Assembly (NCBI GenBank): GCA_017848965.1
Contig: JAFIHA010000007.1
Location: 1-43,509 of the forward strand
Length of the DNA: 43,509 nucleotides
Origin: Dechloromonas aromatica (nom. nud.)
GTDB lineage: Bacteria > Pseudomonadota > Gammaproteobacteria > Burkholderiales > Rhodocyclaceae
Reading direction: 5' to 3'
Shown here piece by piece: positions 8,911-15,912 of the stretch. The notes below the pieces were generated by a model. It worked only from the letters and a program-made list of their open reading frames with translations, was not told the DNA's origin and made no database searches. Position 1 is the first letter of the stretch, and each line of letters begins with the position of its first letter. The translations under genes were made by a program, and so were the position numbers.

Positions 8911-9687
8911 ATGCCAGTGATCCGCCATCTGGTCCTTGCCCTCGGCATCGTCGGTTCTACCTTCTTTGCGCTGGCGTTTCTTGCTTCTATCGCCAAGCCC
9001 GGTTTCGTCGAGCAGGTCGCAAGAAACATCATCCGCTACGAAATCGAAAAGCAGGTGCATGAAAAGATCGACACCCTGGATAGTCAGTTCCTTGCGCGCA
9101 AGGCGGCGGCCTTTTCTCAGGGCTATGCCGAAGAGATCGCGCGCACCAGACAGCTGCTGGCAGAACAGTTGCCGAGCCGCCTGGCGGTCGTCATTGCTGA
9201 AATGGGGAACCTCGATTGCGAGTGCCGGAAGAAGATAGAGACGAATCTCCGTGCCGGGCTGGAGGGCCGGATTGGCAACGCGGCCGCGGCGCAGGACTAC
9301 CTCACGTCGCTGATCCGCTCCAGATACATGGATACCGCCAAGCAGGTGACTCGCGAGTTCCGCATCTTCACCGGCACGAACGCCTTGGTATTCGCGTTGC
9401 TGATTGCTGCCGTCGTTCTCAAGCGCCGAGCCGACCTGCATCTTCTCCCTGCGGCGCTGACGCTCCTCGGGGCGGCGTCGGCAACGGCTTACCTCTATCT
9501 TTTCAACCAGAACTGGCTGCACACCCTGGTTTTCAGCGACTACGTCGGCTTCGCGTATCTTGGCTATCTGGCGGGCGCCTTTGTCTTCCTTTGCGACGTC
9601 GTGTTCAATCGCGCCCACCTGACCGCCAAGGCCTTGAACATCGTTCTTGACGCCGTCGGTAGCGCGCTGGAAGTCGCGCCATGCTGA
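8911..9687 (+). CDS. Membrane protein of unknown function
   Basis: A 258-residue protein. It has one N-terminal hydrophobic helix (residues 5-25), a charged, helical soluble stretch (about 30-150) and three more membrane segments (about 163-180, 187-207 and 215-235). A CEC motif near residue 107 could bind metal or form a disulfide, but this is unproven. I do not recognise the family. It converges on the anti-sigma factor gene, with only 34 bp between the two stop codons. Confidence 0.7.
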   Translation: MPVIRHLVLALGIVGSTFFALAFLASIAKPGFVEQVARNIIRYEIEKQVHEKIDTLDSQFLARKAAAFSQGYAEEIARTRQLLAEQLPSRLAVVIAEMGNLDCECRKKIETNLRAGLEGRIGNAAAAQDYLTSLIRSRYMDTAKQVTREFRIFTGTNALVFALLIAAVVLKRRADLHLLPAALTLLGAASATAYLYLFNQNWLHTLVFSDYVGFAYLGYLAGAFVFLCDVVFNRAHLTAKALNIVLDAVGSALEVAPC

Positions 9688-9721
9688 TGCCCTTCAATCC
9701 TGCAGTCTTTGGATTTGAAGG

Positions 9722-9934
9722 TCAGCGCTTCGTGCCGCTTCCTTCCGCTTCTCCGCCCGTCAGTTCCTCCCGATACCCCCGGCAAGCGTCGCGCAGCACG
9801 TGCAGATGCTGCTGGTAGTTGCGGCAGCCCCGGCACAGGGCGAGGTGGAGGCTGAGTTCGAGGCGTTCGGTGAGGCCGAGGTCGCGGTCTTCGGCTTCCG
9901 ACATGCGGTGCGTGGCGTCCTTGCAGTTCAGCAT
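9722..9934 (-). CDS. Zinc-finger anti-sigma factor (zf-HC2 type)
   Basis: A 70-residue cytoplasmic protein with the HxxxCxxC signature HLALCRGC near residue 30 and an upstream Cys-His pair (NCKDATHR). This is the zinc-binding anti-sigma domain, and no membrane segment follows. It overlaps the end of the ECF sigma gene by 7 bp, the usual arrangement for a cognate pair. Zinc-finger anti-sigma factors often release their sigma on thiol oxidation or metal exchange, so it is probably the sensor of the regulon described here (inference). Confidence 0.85.
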   Translation of the reverse strand: MLNCKDATHRMSEAEDRDLGLTERLELSLHLALCRGCRNYQQHLHVLRDACRGYREELTGGEAEGSGTKR

Positions 9935-10533
9935 GGGCGTTCTCCGGCGAGGAACCAGCCTTTTTCCAGGCAGCCGCGCAGGGCGCTGCGGGCGCGGTGC
10001 AGGATGACGTGGCAGTTGCTGGTGCTGATGCCGGCGGCGGCGCAGACTTCGCCGGTATCGAGGTCGAGGAATTCGCGCATCATGAAGACGCGGGCGGTGT
10101 TCTTCGGCAGGTGGGTCAGGCAGGCGTCGAAGACGGCCCAGAAGTGCTTGTCGCGCAGCGAGGCTTCCGGGTCGCCCCAGGTGGCTGGGCGGTGCGCCGG
10201 GTGCCAGTGGGCGTTTTCCTTGAACAGGGTGTCGAAGGCCTGGTCGAGGCTGTCGTCATCGCCGCCGAAGGCAGAGATCGGCGTCGTCCGGGATTGCTGG
10301 CGGATCAGGTCGACGATCTTGTGGCGCAGGATGCCGAAGACCCAGGTCTTCAGCGCCGAGCGCCCGGCAAAGTCGCGGCCGCCGGTGAGCGCGGCGGTCA
10401 GCGCTTCCTGGACGGCATCTTCGGCGAGCGTGGCGTCGCGCAACTGGAGCTGGGCGAAGGCCAGCATGTCGTGGCGGACCTGTTCGACGAAGGCGTTGTC
10501 GATGACGGCAGACGGGTCGATGGCGGCCTCCAT
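9928..10533 (-). CDS. ECF-family RNA polymerase sigma factor
   Basis: Region 2 (AEDAVQEAL, then ALKTWVFGILRHKIVDLIR) and region 4 (LPKNTARVFMMREFL, then the helix-turn-helix GEVCAAAGISTSNCHVILHR) are clear, joined by a linker. ATG 10533 gives 201 residues. A TTG at 10566 overlapping the thioredoxin stop (TTGA) is possible and would add 11 residues. It sits in a thioredoxin-sigma-anti-sigma operon. That operon's promoter matches three others in the window, upstream of doxX, the RiPP precursor and the ccdA-like gene, so this factor probably controls all four units and its own gene. Confidence 0.93.
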   Translation of the reverse strand: MEAAIDPSAVIDNAFVEQVRHDMLAFAQLQLRDATLAEDAVQEALTAALTGGRDFAGRSALKTWVFGILRHKIVDLIRQQSRTTPISAFGGDDDSLDQAFDTLFKENAHWHPAHRPATWGDPEASLRDKHFWAVFDACLTHLPKNTARVFMMREFLDLDTGEVCAAAGISTSNCHVILHRARSALRGCLEKGWFLAGERPC

Positions 10534-10562
10534 GGCACGGGCAGGGATGCCGCCATGGTAGC

Positions 10563-10943
10563 TCAACGCGCGGCTTCCAGTGCGGCGCGCAGTTTGGCCG
10601 GGTCGGTCTCACCGGCCAGACGGGCGACTTCCTTGCTGCCCTTGAAGACGATCAGCGTCGATTGCGTGCGCACGCCGAACTGGCGGCGCAGTTCGCGGGC
10701 GTTGTCGTAATCGACGACGAGCAGGCGGCCGGGCACGCTGGCGTCGCCGCGCCAGCCGTTGAAGACCTGTTGCTGGGCGCGGCAGGTCGGGCACCAGTCG
10801 GCGTGGAAGTGCAGCGCGACGGCGTGGCCGGCCGCCTGCTGACGGGCGAAATCGTCCGCGCTCCAGGGGGCGATGTCGAGGGCCTGGGCAAAACCGGCGA
10901 GGGTGGTGAAGGCAAGGGCGGCGAGCAGACGAATGGTTTTCAC
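10563..10943 (-). CDS. Secreted thioredoxin-like protein
   Basis: A 126-residue thioredoxin-fold protein with a cleavable signal peptide (about residues 1-21, ending FAQA) and the redox motif HADWCPTCRAQQ near residue 50. It probably works in the periplasm as a thiol-disulfide reductase. It is the first gene of the sigma/anti-sigma operon. It lies directly behind the ECF-type promoter at 10976-11005, and its stop codon lies 30 bp before the sigma ATG (10533), or overlaps the alternative TTG start. A CcdA/DsbD-like membrane electron carrier under the same promoter type (15913-16647) could keep it reduced. Confidence 0.92.
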   Translation of the reverse strand: MKTIRLLAALAFTTLAGFAQALDIAPWSADDFARQQAAGHAVALHFHADWCPTCRAQQQVFNGWRGDASVPGRLLVVDYDNARELRRQFGVRTQSTLIVFKGSKEVARLAGETDPAKLRAALEAAR

Positions 10944-10975
10944 GATGGGCTCCGATGGCTTGAGGATGGTGATGA

Positions 10976-11005
10976 TTGGTCGGAACCAGGGGGTGAATTC
11001 TTACA
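10976..11005 (-). promoter_or_regulatory. ECF-type promoter P1 (thioredoxin-sigma-anti-sigma operon)
   Basis: On the minus strand TGTAAG (11005-11000), a 17-nt spacer and CGACCAA (10982-10976) lie 32 nt before the thioredoxin ATG. The same 30-bp layout occurs at 13331-13360, 15876-15905 and 16672-16701. It implies autoregulation of the sigma operon. Confidence 0.8.
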
Positions 11006-11040
11006 CTGCTGCCAGCCTTTGCCGGACCGGCCTCTCTTTG

Positions 11041-12030
11041 TCAGCGATTGACGTCTACGATCACCCGACCGCGAATCTCGCCATTGATGAGCTTGAAGGC
11101 GTGGGGGATCGCCTCGCTCAGCGCAATCTCGGTGCCGATCATCTCCAGCTTGGAGATGTCGAGGTCGGTGCCCAGGCGACGCCAGGCCTCGAGACGCTCG
11201 GGGCGTGGGCACATCACGCTGTCGATGCCGGCCAGCGTCACGCCGCGCAGGATGAACGGCGCCACTGTTGCCGGGAAATCCATCCCGCCGGCCAGTCCGC
11301 ATGCCGTCACCACGCCGCGATACTTGGTGGTGGCGCAGATGTTGGCCAGGGTGTGGCTGCCGACGACGTCGACCGCACCGGCCCAGCGCTCCTTGCCCAG
11401 CGGCTTGCCCGGCGACGAGAAATCGGCCCGATTGAGCACTTCGCTGGCGCCCAGACGTTTCAGGTAATCGGCCTCTTCGCTGCGGCCGCTGACCGCGACC
11501 ACCGTGTAACCGAGCCTGGCCAGGACGGCGATTGCCACGCTGCCAACGCCACCGGCGGCGCCGGAAACGACGATTTCGCCGTGCTCCGGCTTCACCCCGT
11601 GGCGCTCCAGCGCCAGCACGCAGAGCATGGCGGTGTAGCCGGCGGTGCCGATCGCCATGGCCTGCAGCGGGGAAAACTGCTTGGGCAGCGGCACCAGCCA
11701 GTCGCCCTTGAGCCGTGCCTTCTGGGCCAGCCCACCCCAGTGCCCTTCACCGACGCCCCAGCCGTTCAGCAATACGCTGTCGCCCGGCTGGTAGTCGGCG
11801 TGAGTGCTCGATTCAACGGTGCCGACCAGATCGATCCCCGGCACCATCGGGAAGCGTCGAACCACCGGCCCCTTGCCGGTAATGGCCAGGCCGTCCTTGT
11901 AGTTGAGCGTCGAGTGGCTGACGCGGACGGTGACGTCGCCCTCGGGCAACTGCGCTTCGTCGATGTCCTTGAGATTGGCGCGATAGCCGGCGTCATCCTT
12001 CTCGATCAGAATGCCTTTGAACATGTTCAT
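11041..12030 (-). CDS. acuI: AcuI/YhdH-type NADPH quinone/acryloyl-CoA reductase
   Basis: A 329-residue zinc-independent medium-chain reductase. In the AcuI/YhdH branch the characterised reaction is NADPH-dependent reduction of acryloyl-CoA to propionyl-CoA. It has an N-terminal GroES-like domain ([28 protein letters not shown]) and a Rossmann domain with [17 protein letters not shown] near residue 155 and SGR at the NADPH 2'-phosphate site. The length is typical. A TetR gene lies just upstream on the same strand, and a TetR-type operator sits 13 bp before this ATG, so expression is probably released by an electrophile or CoA-thioester ligand. The symbol is by family, and the real substrate could differ. 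Confidence 0.85.
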   Translation of the reverse strand: MNMFKGILIEKDDAGYRANLKDIDEAQLPEGDVTVRVSHSTLNYKDGLAITGKGPVVRRFPMVPGIDLVGTVESSTHADYQPGDSVLLNGWGVGEGHWGGLAQKARLKGDWLVPLPKQFSPLQAMAIGTAGYTAMLCVLALERHGVKPEHGEIVVSGAAGGVGSVAIAVLARLGYTVVAVSGRSEEADYLKRLGASEVLNRADFSSPGKPLGKERWAGAVDVVGSHTLANICATTKYRGVVTACGLAGGMDFPATVAPFILRGVTLAGIDSVMCPRPERLEAWRRLGTDLDISKLEMIGTEIALSEAIPHAFKLINGEIRGRVIVDVNR

Positions 12031-12043
12031 CTCCTTGGTGATT

Positions 12044-12058
12044 TAGACCGATCGTCTA
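12044..12058. promoter_or_regulatory. TetR-family operator upstream of acuI-like gene
   Basis: TAGAC-CGATC-GTCTA has perfect 5-bp inverted arms around 5 bp. It lies between the tetR stop and the acuI ATG. A near-identical copy lies upstream of tetR (12724-12738). NemR-type TetR regulators are known to use TAGAC...GTCTA operators. Confidence 0.8.
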
Positions 12059-12073
12059 TAAAAAGTCAAAAAA

Positions 12074-12712
12074 TCAGGACCGCTGTAGCCCGGCGAAAAA
12101 TCCTTGCGTAAAGATGTCGAGCGCTTTGGCGCTGCGTTCGAGTTTGGCGCGCAAGACCGCCCCTTCCCAGCCGATCCAGAAAAAACTGGCTTGCTGCGCG
12201 CAATCCACCGCGTCAGGAATCTGGCCGAGTCGTTGCGCGGCTTCCAGACAACGGGCCAGACGCTGCTCCCAGTCGTCAAATACGGCGCTGAGACGGCCAC
12301 GGAAGCTTTCCGGCAAGGCGGCCATCTCCTGGCCGAGATTGCCGATCAGGCAGCCACGGCGGAAATCGTGCCGCGCCATGCCGGCTTGCGCGTCGTCGAC
12401 GAAGGCTGTGATGCGCTCAAGCGGCGTCATTGATTCGTCCCTGAAGTGGCGCTCCAGCTTGCGGGCAAAGTAGCTCGCGTAACGCTCGATCAACGCCGCC
12501 CCGAAAGCTTCCTTGCTGTCGAAATAGTGATAGAAGGAGCCCTTCGGCACGCCGACCCGTTTCAGTACTTCGTCGATCCCGGTGGCCGCAAATCCCTTTT
12601 CGGTAAGCACCTCCAGCCCGGCGCGCAGCAGCAGTTCGCGCGTTTCGAAGCTTTCTTCTGGCCGCTTTGGCGGGCGGCCGCGTTTGCGGGTAAGGGGCGC
12701 TGGGGTATCCAT
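12074..12712 (-). CDS. TetR/AcrR-family transcriptional repressor
   Basis: A 212-residue regulator. The N-terminal helix-turn-helix spans about residues 20-65 (ELLLRAGLEVLTEKGFAATG, VGVPKGSFYHYFDSKE), preceded by a basic arm KRGRPPKR. The C-terminal ligand domain resembles the NemR/AcuR-like group and has the GCLIGNLGQEMA segment. It is followed 43 bp later by the AcuI-like reductase and flanked by two matching operators, which supports repression of both genes. The ligand is unknown. Confidence 0.93.
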   Translation of the reverse strand: MDTPAPLTRKRGRPPKRPEESFETRELLLRAGLEVLTEKGFAATGIDEVLKRVGVPKGSFYHYFDSKEAFGAALIERYASYFARKLERHFRDESMTPLERITAFVDDAQAGMARHDFRRGCLIGNLGQEMAALPESFRGRLSAVFDDWEQRLARCLEAAQRLGQIPDAVDCAQQASFFWIGWEGAVLRAKLERSAKALDIFTQGFFAGLQRS

Positions 12713-12723
12713 GCGCCGAATTT

Positions 12724-12738
12724 TAGACCGGTCGTCTC
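12724..12738. promoter_or_regulatory. TetR-family operator upstream of tetR
   Basis: TAGAC-CGGTC-GTCTC differs from the copy before acuI at 2 of 15 positions. It lies 11 bp before the tetR ATG, which fits autorepression. Confidence 0.75.
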
Positions 12739-12794
12739 AATAAATGCAACAAGCGGATTCCAGCGACCCTGACCGGGCTTTGATGGGCGATGCT

Positions 12795-13304
12795 TCAGGC
12801 GCTGCGTTCGAGGCGGCGGCGCAGCCAGTGGTCGAGCGACAGGCGGCCGGGGCCGAGCAGGAGGAGCGGCAGCAGCATGGCGAGGAAGATCGCCGGCAGC
12901 TTGTAGTTGCCGTGGCCGTCGTCGGTGATTGCGTAGCCTTGCAGCAGGTCGCCCAGCGTCTGCCAGCTATCCGGCCAGTGCACGCTGAGAATGGCGACGA
13001 CGGTAAGGACGATCAGCGACAGCGAGAAGAAGCGCGTGGCCAGGCCGAGGACCAGCGCGATGCCGCCGATCAGCTCGAACCAGGTGGCCATCTGCCAGCT
13101 CAGTTCGGGCGGCACGAGGTTGAACGGGAAGGGAAAGCGGTCCTGGATGTCGGCGAACCAGTTTTCGCCAAGGAATTTGGCCTGCCCGGCTTCGAAGTAT
13201 TCCCAGCCGAGCACGAGGCGCAGGGTCAGCAGGCCGATCCATAAGCCGATCAGGTCGAGGCCGTCGAACAGGCGACGGGTGAGGGCGGTGAGGGTGTGGT
13301 ACAT
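12795..13304 (-). CDS. DoxX-family membrane protein
   Basis: A 169-residue inner-membrane protein with four hydrophobic helices (about residues 17-35, 70-90, 95-115 and 135-152). It contains the DoxX-typical stretches LRLVLGWEYFEAGQAKF and IGGIALVLGLATRF. DoxX genes regularly accompany DUF692/DUF2063 RiPP operons such as hvf/gig loci, though their biochemical role there is not settled. Here it has its own ECF-type promoter 26 nt upstream of the ATG and lies immediately after the hvfC-like gene. Confidence 0.9.
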   Translation of the reverse strand: MYHTLTALTRRLFDGLDLIGLWIGLLTLRLVLGWEYFEAGQAKFLGENWFADIQDRFPFPFNLVPPELSWQMATWFELIGGIALVLGLATRFFSLSLIVLTVVAILSVHWPDSWQTLGDLLQGYAITDDGHGNYKLPAIFLAMLLPLLLLGPGRLSLDHWLRRRLERSA

Positions 13305-13330
13305 GGTCAGGCTCCGTAGGGGGTTGATCC

Positions 13331-13360
13331 TTGGTCGGAGCGGGGGCGCAGAAACTTACA
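13331..13360 (-). promoter_or_regulatory. ECF-type promoter P2 (doxX)
   Basis: On the minus strand TGTAAG (13360-13355), a 17-nt spacer and CGACCAA (13337-13331). The -35 hexamer contains the stop codon TAA of the upstream hvfC-like gene (13358-13356), so promoter and coding end overlap. Confidence 0.8.
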
Positions 13361-14084
13361 GTGTGCCGAGCACGACGCCTTGTCGGCGCAGGTCGGCGAG
13401 CAGTTCGACGGCGAAATCGATCAGCCGCTCGGGGTCGCCGTGTTGCAGTTCGCCGGCGATCTGCCGCGCGGCGGTTGCGCCGCTCTGCGGTGTTGCGGCG
13501 AGCAGCGCGAGCAGGCGGGCGGTGACCGGGTTGGTCTCGCTGAAGCGGACGACGTCGTCGGCGTCGCGATGGACCAGCAGATGCGTTGCCGCCGGCCGGC
13601 GCGGCCGCCAGTCGGGGCCGATGCGGTGCACCGGCCAGGCGTAGGCGAGATTGAGCAGCACCGGATTGAGGACGACCGTGCCGTGGCACAGGTCGCCGTC
13701 CGGATCGTGCGCCGGGATAGCCGCGTCGGCGATGTCGGCGGCCAGTTCCACCCACTCGTAATGTGCCAGTTCCGGCAACCAGCGCGGCAGGCGCAGACCG
13801 GGCGTCTGCGCCAGGAAGTGCACGAACTCGCGCGGGATTTCGCGGAACCACGGCGTCTGTAGCGGCCAGTCACGCAAGAAGCGGCGCCCGAGGCGCGGCC
13901 AGCGCGTCTCACCGAGCAGCGTGCGGCAGACCGGGAAGGCGCTGTCGATGAAGCCCTGCAGGTTGTTGCCGACCAGTTCGCGGTACACGCCCATGCCGCG
14001 CGCCGGCACGCCGGCCGGGCGGGGGGCATGGCGCGGGTCGCGCAGGTGTTGGGCGAAGGCGTGCTGGAAAGTCTGGAATGTCAT
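13356..14084 (-). CDS. DUF2063 protein, MNIO partner (HvfC-like)
   Basis: A 242-residue DNA-binding-like DUF2063 family protein. It has the typical N-terminal FQHAFAQHLRD and YRELVGNNLQGFIDSAFPVC segments (about residues 3-55) and LAHYEWVELAADI near residue 115. The family partners DUF692 oxidases and is thought to present the precursor peptide. The start used is ATG 14084. An upstream-extended frame would overlap the DUF692 gene and is unlikely. It lies 2 bp after the DUF692 stop codon in the same operon. The symbol hvfC is by analogy and so left out. Confidence 0.9.
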   Translation of the reverse strand: MTFQTFQHAFAQHLRDPRHAPRPAGVPARGMGVYRELVGNNLQGFIDSAFPVCRTLLGETRWPRLGRRFLRDWPLQTPWFREIPREFVHFLAQTPGLRLPRWLPELAHYEWVELAADIADAAIPAHDPDGDLCHGTVVLNPVLLNLAYAWPVHRIGPDWRPRRPAATHLLVHRDADDVVRFSETNPVTARLLALLAATPQSGATAARQIAGELQHGDPERLIDFAVELLADLRRQGVVLGTL

Positions 14085-14086
14085 GT

Positions 14087-14929
14087 TCAGGCCGCCTTGC
14101 GCTGCTTCGCCGCAGCTTGCAGCCGGGCGATGGTTTCGACCTCTGCGGTCAACGCCGCCAGATCGGGAAAATTGAAGTCGCGTTCGAGGCAGGTCGGCAC
14201 CTCGCCGCCGATGCGCGCGTAGGCGTCGGCGAGCAGCGCCCACACCGGGTCGATGACCGGCGCGCCGTGGGTGTCGATGACCAGCCCGTCCGGCTCGACG
14301 TAGTGGCCGGCGACATGGACGTAGCAGGTGCGTTCGAGCGGCAGCGCGGCGAGGAAGGCGTGCGCGTCGAAACCGAAGTTACGGCTGTTGACGTAGATGT
14401 TGTTCACGTCGAGGTGGAGCAGGCAGTCGGCGGCCTCGGCCACGGCGCCAATGAACTCGGCGGCGTTCATCTCGGCGCCGGGCGGTTCGACGTAGGTTGA
14501 GGCGTTTTCGATGCCGATCCGCCGGCCGAGGATGTCCTGGGCGCGCAGGATGCGTTCGGCAGTCCAGCGCACCGCCGCCTCGGTCTGCGGGATCGGCAGC
14601 AGATCGTAGAGCTGGCGGTCGTCGGCGCACCAGGAGAGGTGTTCGGTGTACAGCGCCATCCCGTGTTCGCGCATAAAATCGCGGATGCGGTAGAGCAGCG
14701 CTTCGTCGAGCGGCCCGCTGCCGCCCAGCGACAACGACAGGCCGTGGCAGACGAAGGGGTGGCGCTCGGTGAAGGCGCGCAGTTGGCGCGCCGAACGGCC
14801 GCCCATGCCGGCCCAGTTTTCCGGTGCCAGTTCGAAGAAATCGATGACCGCCGGCACGCCGGCCTGCAGCGGGGCGATCAGTTCGCGCCGGAAACCGAGG
14901 CCGGCGCCGTGCGGCGAGCGGGCGTGCAT
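14087..14929 (-). CDS. DUF692 multinuclear iron-dependent oxidase (MNIO, HvfB-like)
   Basis: A 280-residue TIM-barrel enzyme of the MNIO family (DUF692: MbnB, TglH, ChrH, HvfB). Members use a di- or tri-iron centre to oxidise Cys or Asn residues of ribosomal peptides. Metal-ligand segments visible in order are HGLSLSLGG, YTEHLSW, IGIENASTY, LHLDVNNIYVN, YVHVAGHY and DTHGAPVIDPVW. The start used is ATG 14929, which overlaps the upstream peroxiredoxin stop (ATGA). The probable substrate is the Cys-repeat peptide at 15516-15827, encoded two genes upstream. The modification is unknown here. Related HvfB/bufferin enzymes convert Cys in CG-containing motifs to heterocycles (established family knowledge). 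Confidence 0.94.
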   Translation of the reverse strand: MHARSPHGAGLGFRRELIAPLQAGVPAVIDFFELAPENWAGMGGRSARQLRAFTERHPFVCHGLSLSLGGSGPLDEALLYRIRDFMREHGMALYTEHLSWCADDRQLYDLLPIPQTEAAVRWTAERILRAQDILGRRIGIENASTYVEPPGAEMNAAEFIGAVAEAADCLLHLDVNNIYVNSRNFGFDAHAFLAALPLERTCYVHVAGHYVEPDGLVIDTHGAPVIDPVWALLADAYARIGGEVPTCLERDFNFPDLAALTAEVETIARLQAAAKQRKAA

Positions 14930-15462
14930 CAGGCTTCTCCGCGCGCCGGGTAATCCTTGGCGATGACGAAGTCGATGGCGCCGAGCATGTCCTTGAAGTG
15001 CGGCCGGGCGAAGGGCATGGTCTGGACGTTGGCCCAGTAAAGGGTGAGATCGGGGCGGATCAGGAACACGCCGGGTTCGGAAAAGCGCGCCGGTTCCTCG
15101 ACGCCGGTCGAGGTTAGGCCGCGACTGGTGGAGATGTACAGGCCCCAGGCGCGGGCGTCGGCCTCGCTCAGGCCGTAGCCGAGATCGAACTGGTCGAGCG
15201 ACCATTCTTCGGCGGTGCGGCGGGCACGTTCTTCGCTATCCGACGAGAGCACCTTGACGACCACGCCACGGGCAGTGAATTCGTCGGCCAGGCGGTTCAG
15301 TTCGGTCAGGTAGGCGCGGCACAGCGGGCAGTGATAGCCCCGGTAGAAGACGAGCAGCGTGAAGGTCGGCGCCTCGTTGGCGGCGAGCCTCAGGCGGGTG
15401 CCGGAGAGTAACGGCACATCGAGCGTCGGCACCGGCTGGCGGGGAATCAGGGATAGCGGCAT
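14929..15462 (-). CDS. Peroxiredoxin-like (AhpC/TSA superfamily) protein
   Basis: A 177-residue redoxin. The active-site region reads VFYRGYHCPLCRAYL (about residues 38-52). It is a CxxC variant of the peroxiredoxin PxxxTxxC region, as seen in peroxiredoxin-like proteins with a resolving Cys. No signal peptide is evident, so it should be cytoplasmic. It lies between the precursor and the MNIO gene, with an ATGA overlap to the latter, and is therefore part of the RiPP operon. It might reduce the precursor cysteines before modification or remove peroxide. Both are inference. Confidence 0.88.
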   Translation of the reverse strand: MPLSLIPRQPVPTLDVPLLSGTRLRLAANEAPTFTLLVFYRGYHCPLCRAYLTELNRLADEFTARGVVVKVLSSDSEERARRTAEEWSLDQFDLGYGLSEADARAWGLYISTSRGLTSTGVEEPARFSEPGVFLIRPDLTLYWANVQTMPFARPHFKDMLGAIDFVIAKDYPARGEA

Positions 15463-15478
15463 GAGAAATTCCTTGAAA

Positions 15479-15501
15479 GGGCCGGCATCAGCCGCCGGCC
15501 C
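15479..15501 (-). terminator. Intra-operon hairpin between precursor and enzyme genes
   Basis: GGGCCGGC (15479-15486), a 7-nt loop and GCCGGCCC (15494-15501) form a perfect 8-bp GC stem. On the minus strand it is followed by CTTTC and then the RBS of the peroxiredoxin gene. It is a good candidate attenuator or mRNA-stability element that gives the precursor more transcript than the enzymes. Confidence 0.5.
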
Positions 15502-15515
15502 GTGGGTTCAGCGTC

Positions 15516-15827
15516 TTACTTGGCGGCGCCGCACTTGGCTTCGCCGCACTTGCCGTCCTTCTTCTTTTCGACCGGCTTCTTGTCGGCGCCGCATTTGGCC
15601 TCACCGCACTTGCCATCCTTCTGCTTCTCGGCCGCCTTCTTCTCGGCACCGCATTTCGCCTCGCCGCATTTGCCGTCCTTGCCCTTGGTATCGGCCTGCG
15701 CCAGCTGGTAACCGGCCGACAGCTGCTTGGCGGTGAAGGGGTTGTCGGCGGCGTGGGCGACCGGGGTCAGGGCGACGGCGGCAAAGGCGGAACCGATGAC
15801 CAGCGAGGTGAGAGTTTGCTTTTTCAT
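15516..15827 (-). CDS. Cys-repeat RiPP precursor (HvfA/bufferin-like)
   Basis: A 103-residue secreted peptide. It has a Sec-type signal peptide (residues 1-26, MKKQTL to VAHA), a short lead (27-49) and three 20-residue repeats of the form KDGKCGEAKCGA with Lys/Glu-rich linkers (starting at residues 50, 70 and 90). The six cysteines sit only in these repeats, always followed by Gly. This matches the low-complexity (E/D)GKCG precursors paired with DUF692/DUF2063 enzymes in hvf-type loci, which become Cys-derived heterocycle-bearing, copper-binding peptides. It has its own ECF-type promoter 48 nt upstream and heads the operon precursor-peroxiredoxin-MNIO-DUF2063. The metal and the modification are inferred from the family, not seen. 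Confidence 0.9.
   Translation of the reverse strand: MKKQTLTSLVIGSAFAAVALTPVAHAADNPFTAKQLSAGYQLAQADTKGKDGKCGEAKCGAEKKAAEKQKDGKCGEAKCGADKKPVEKKKDGKCGEAKCGAAK
15519..15680 (-). repeat. 60-bp in-frame tandem repeat (Cys-pair units)
   Basis: Three 60-bp units, the last truncated, encode the CGEAKC modules of the precursor peptide. The cysteine and glycine codons are conserved between units, while linker codons vary (EKKAAEKQ, DKKPVEKK). This suggests repeat-number evolution under selection for the Cys motif. Confidence 0.85.
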
Positions 15828-15875
15828 GATGATCTCCGTTGAGGTGGGGGTGAGGGCAGAAAGCCTGCCTGTTGC

Positions 15876-15905
15876 TTCGTCGGCGCAGGGGCCGGGTTTC
15901 TTACA
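15876..15905 (-). promoter_or_regulatory. ECF-type promoter P3 (RiPP precursor operon)
   Basis: On the minus strand TGTAAG (15905-15900), a 17-nt spacer and CGACGAA (15882-15876). It lies 8 bp beyond the ccdA-like stop codon and 48 nt before the precursor ATG. Confidence 0.8.
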
Positions 15906-15912
15906 GAAGATT

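Noticed and set aside
15519..15680. CRISPR-like spaced repeats
   Set aside because: The period is 60 bp, in frame, and encodes Cys modules. There are only three units and no cas genes.
15502..15711. Plus-strand frame of HLASPHLPSF-type repeats
   Set aside because: This is the reverse strand of the 60-bp Cys-repeat units of the RiPP precursor, not a separate peptide.
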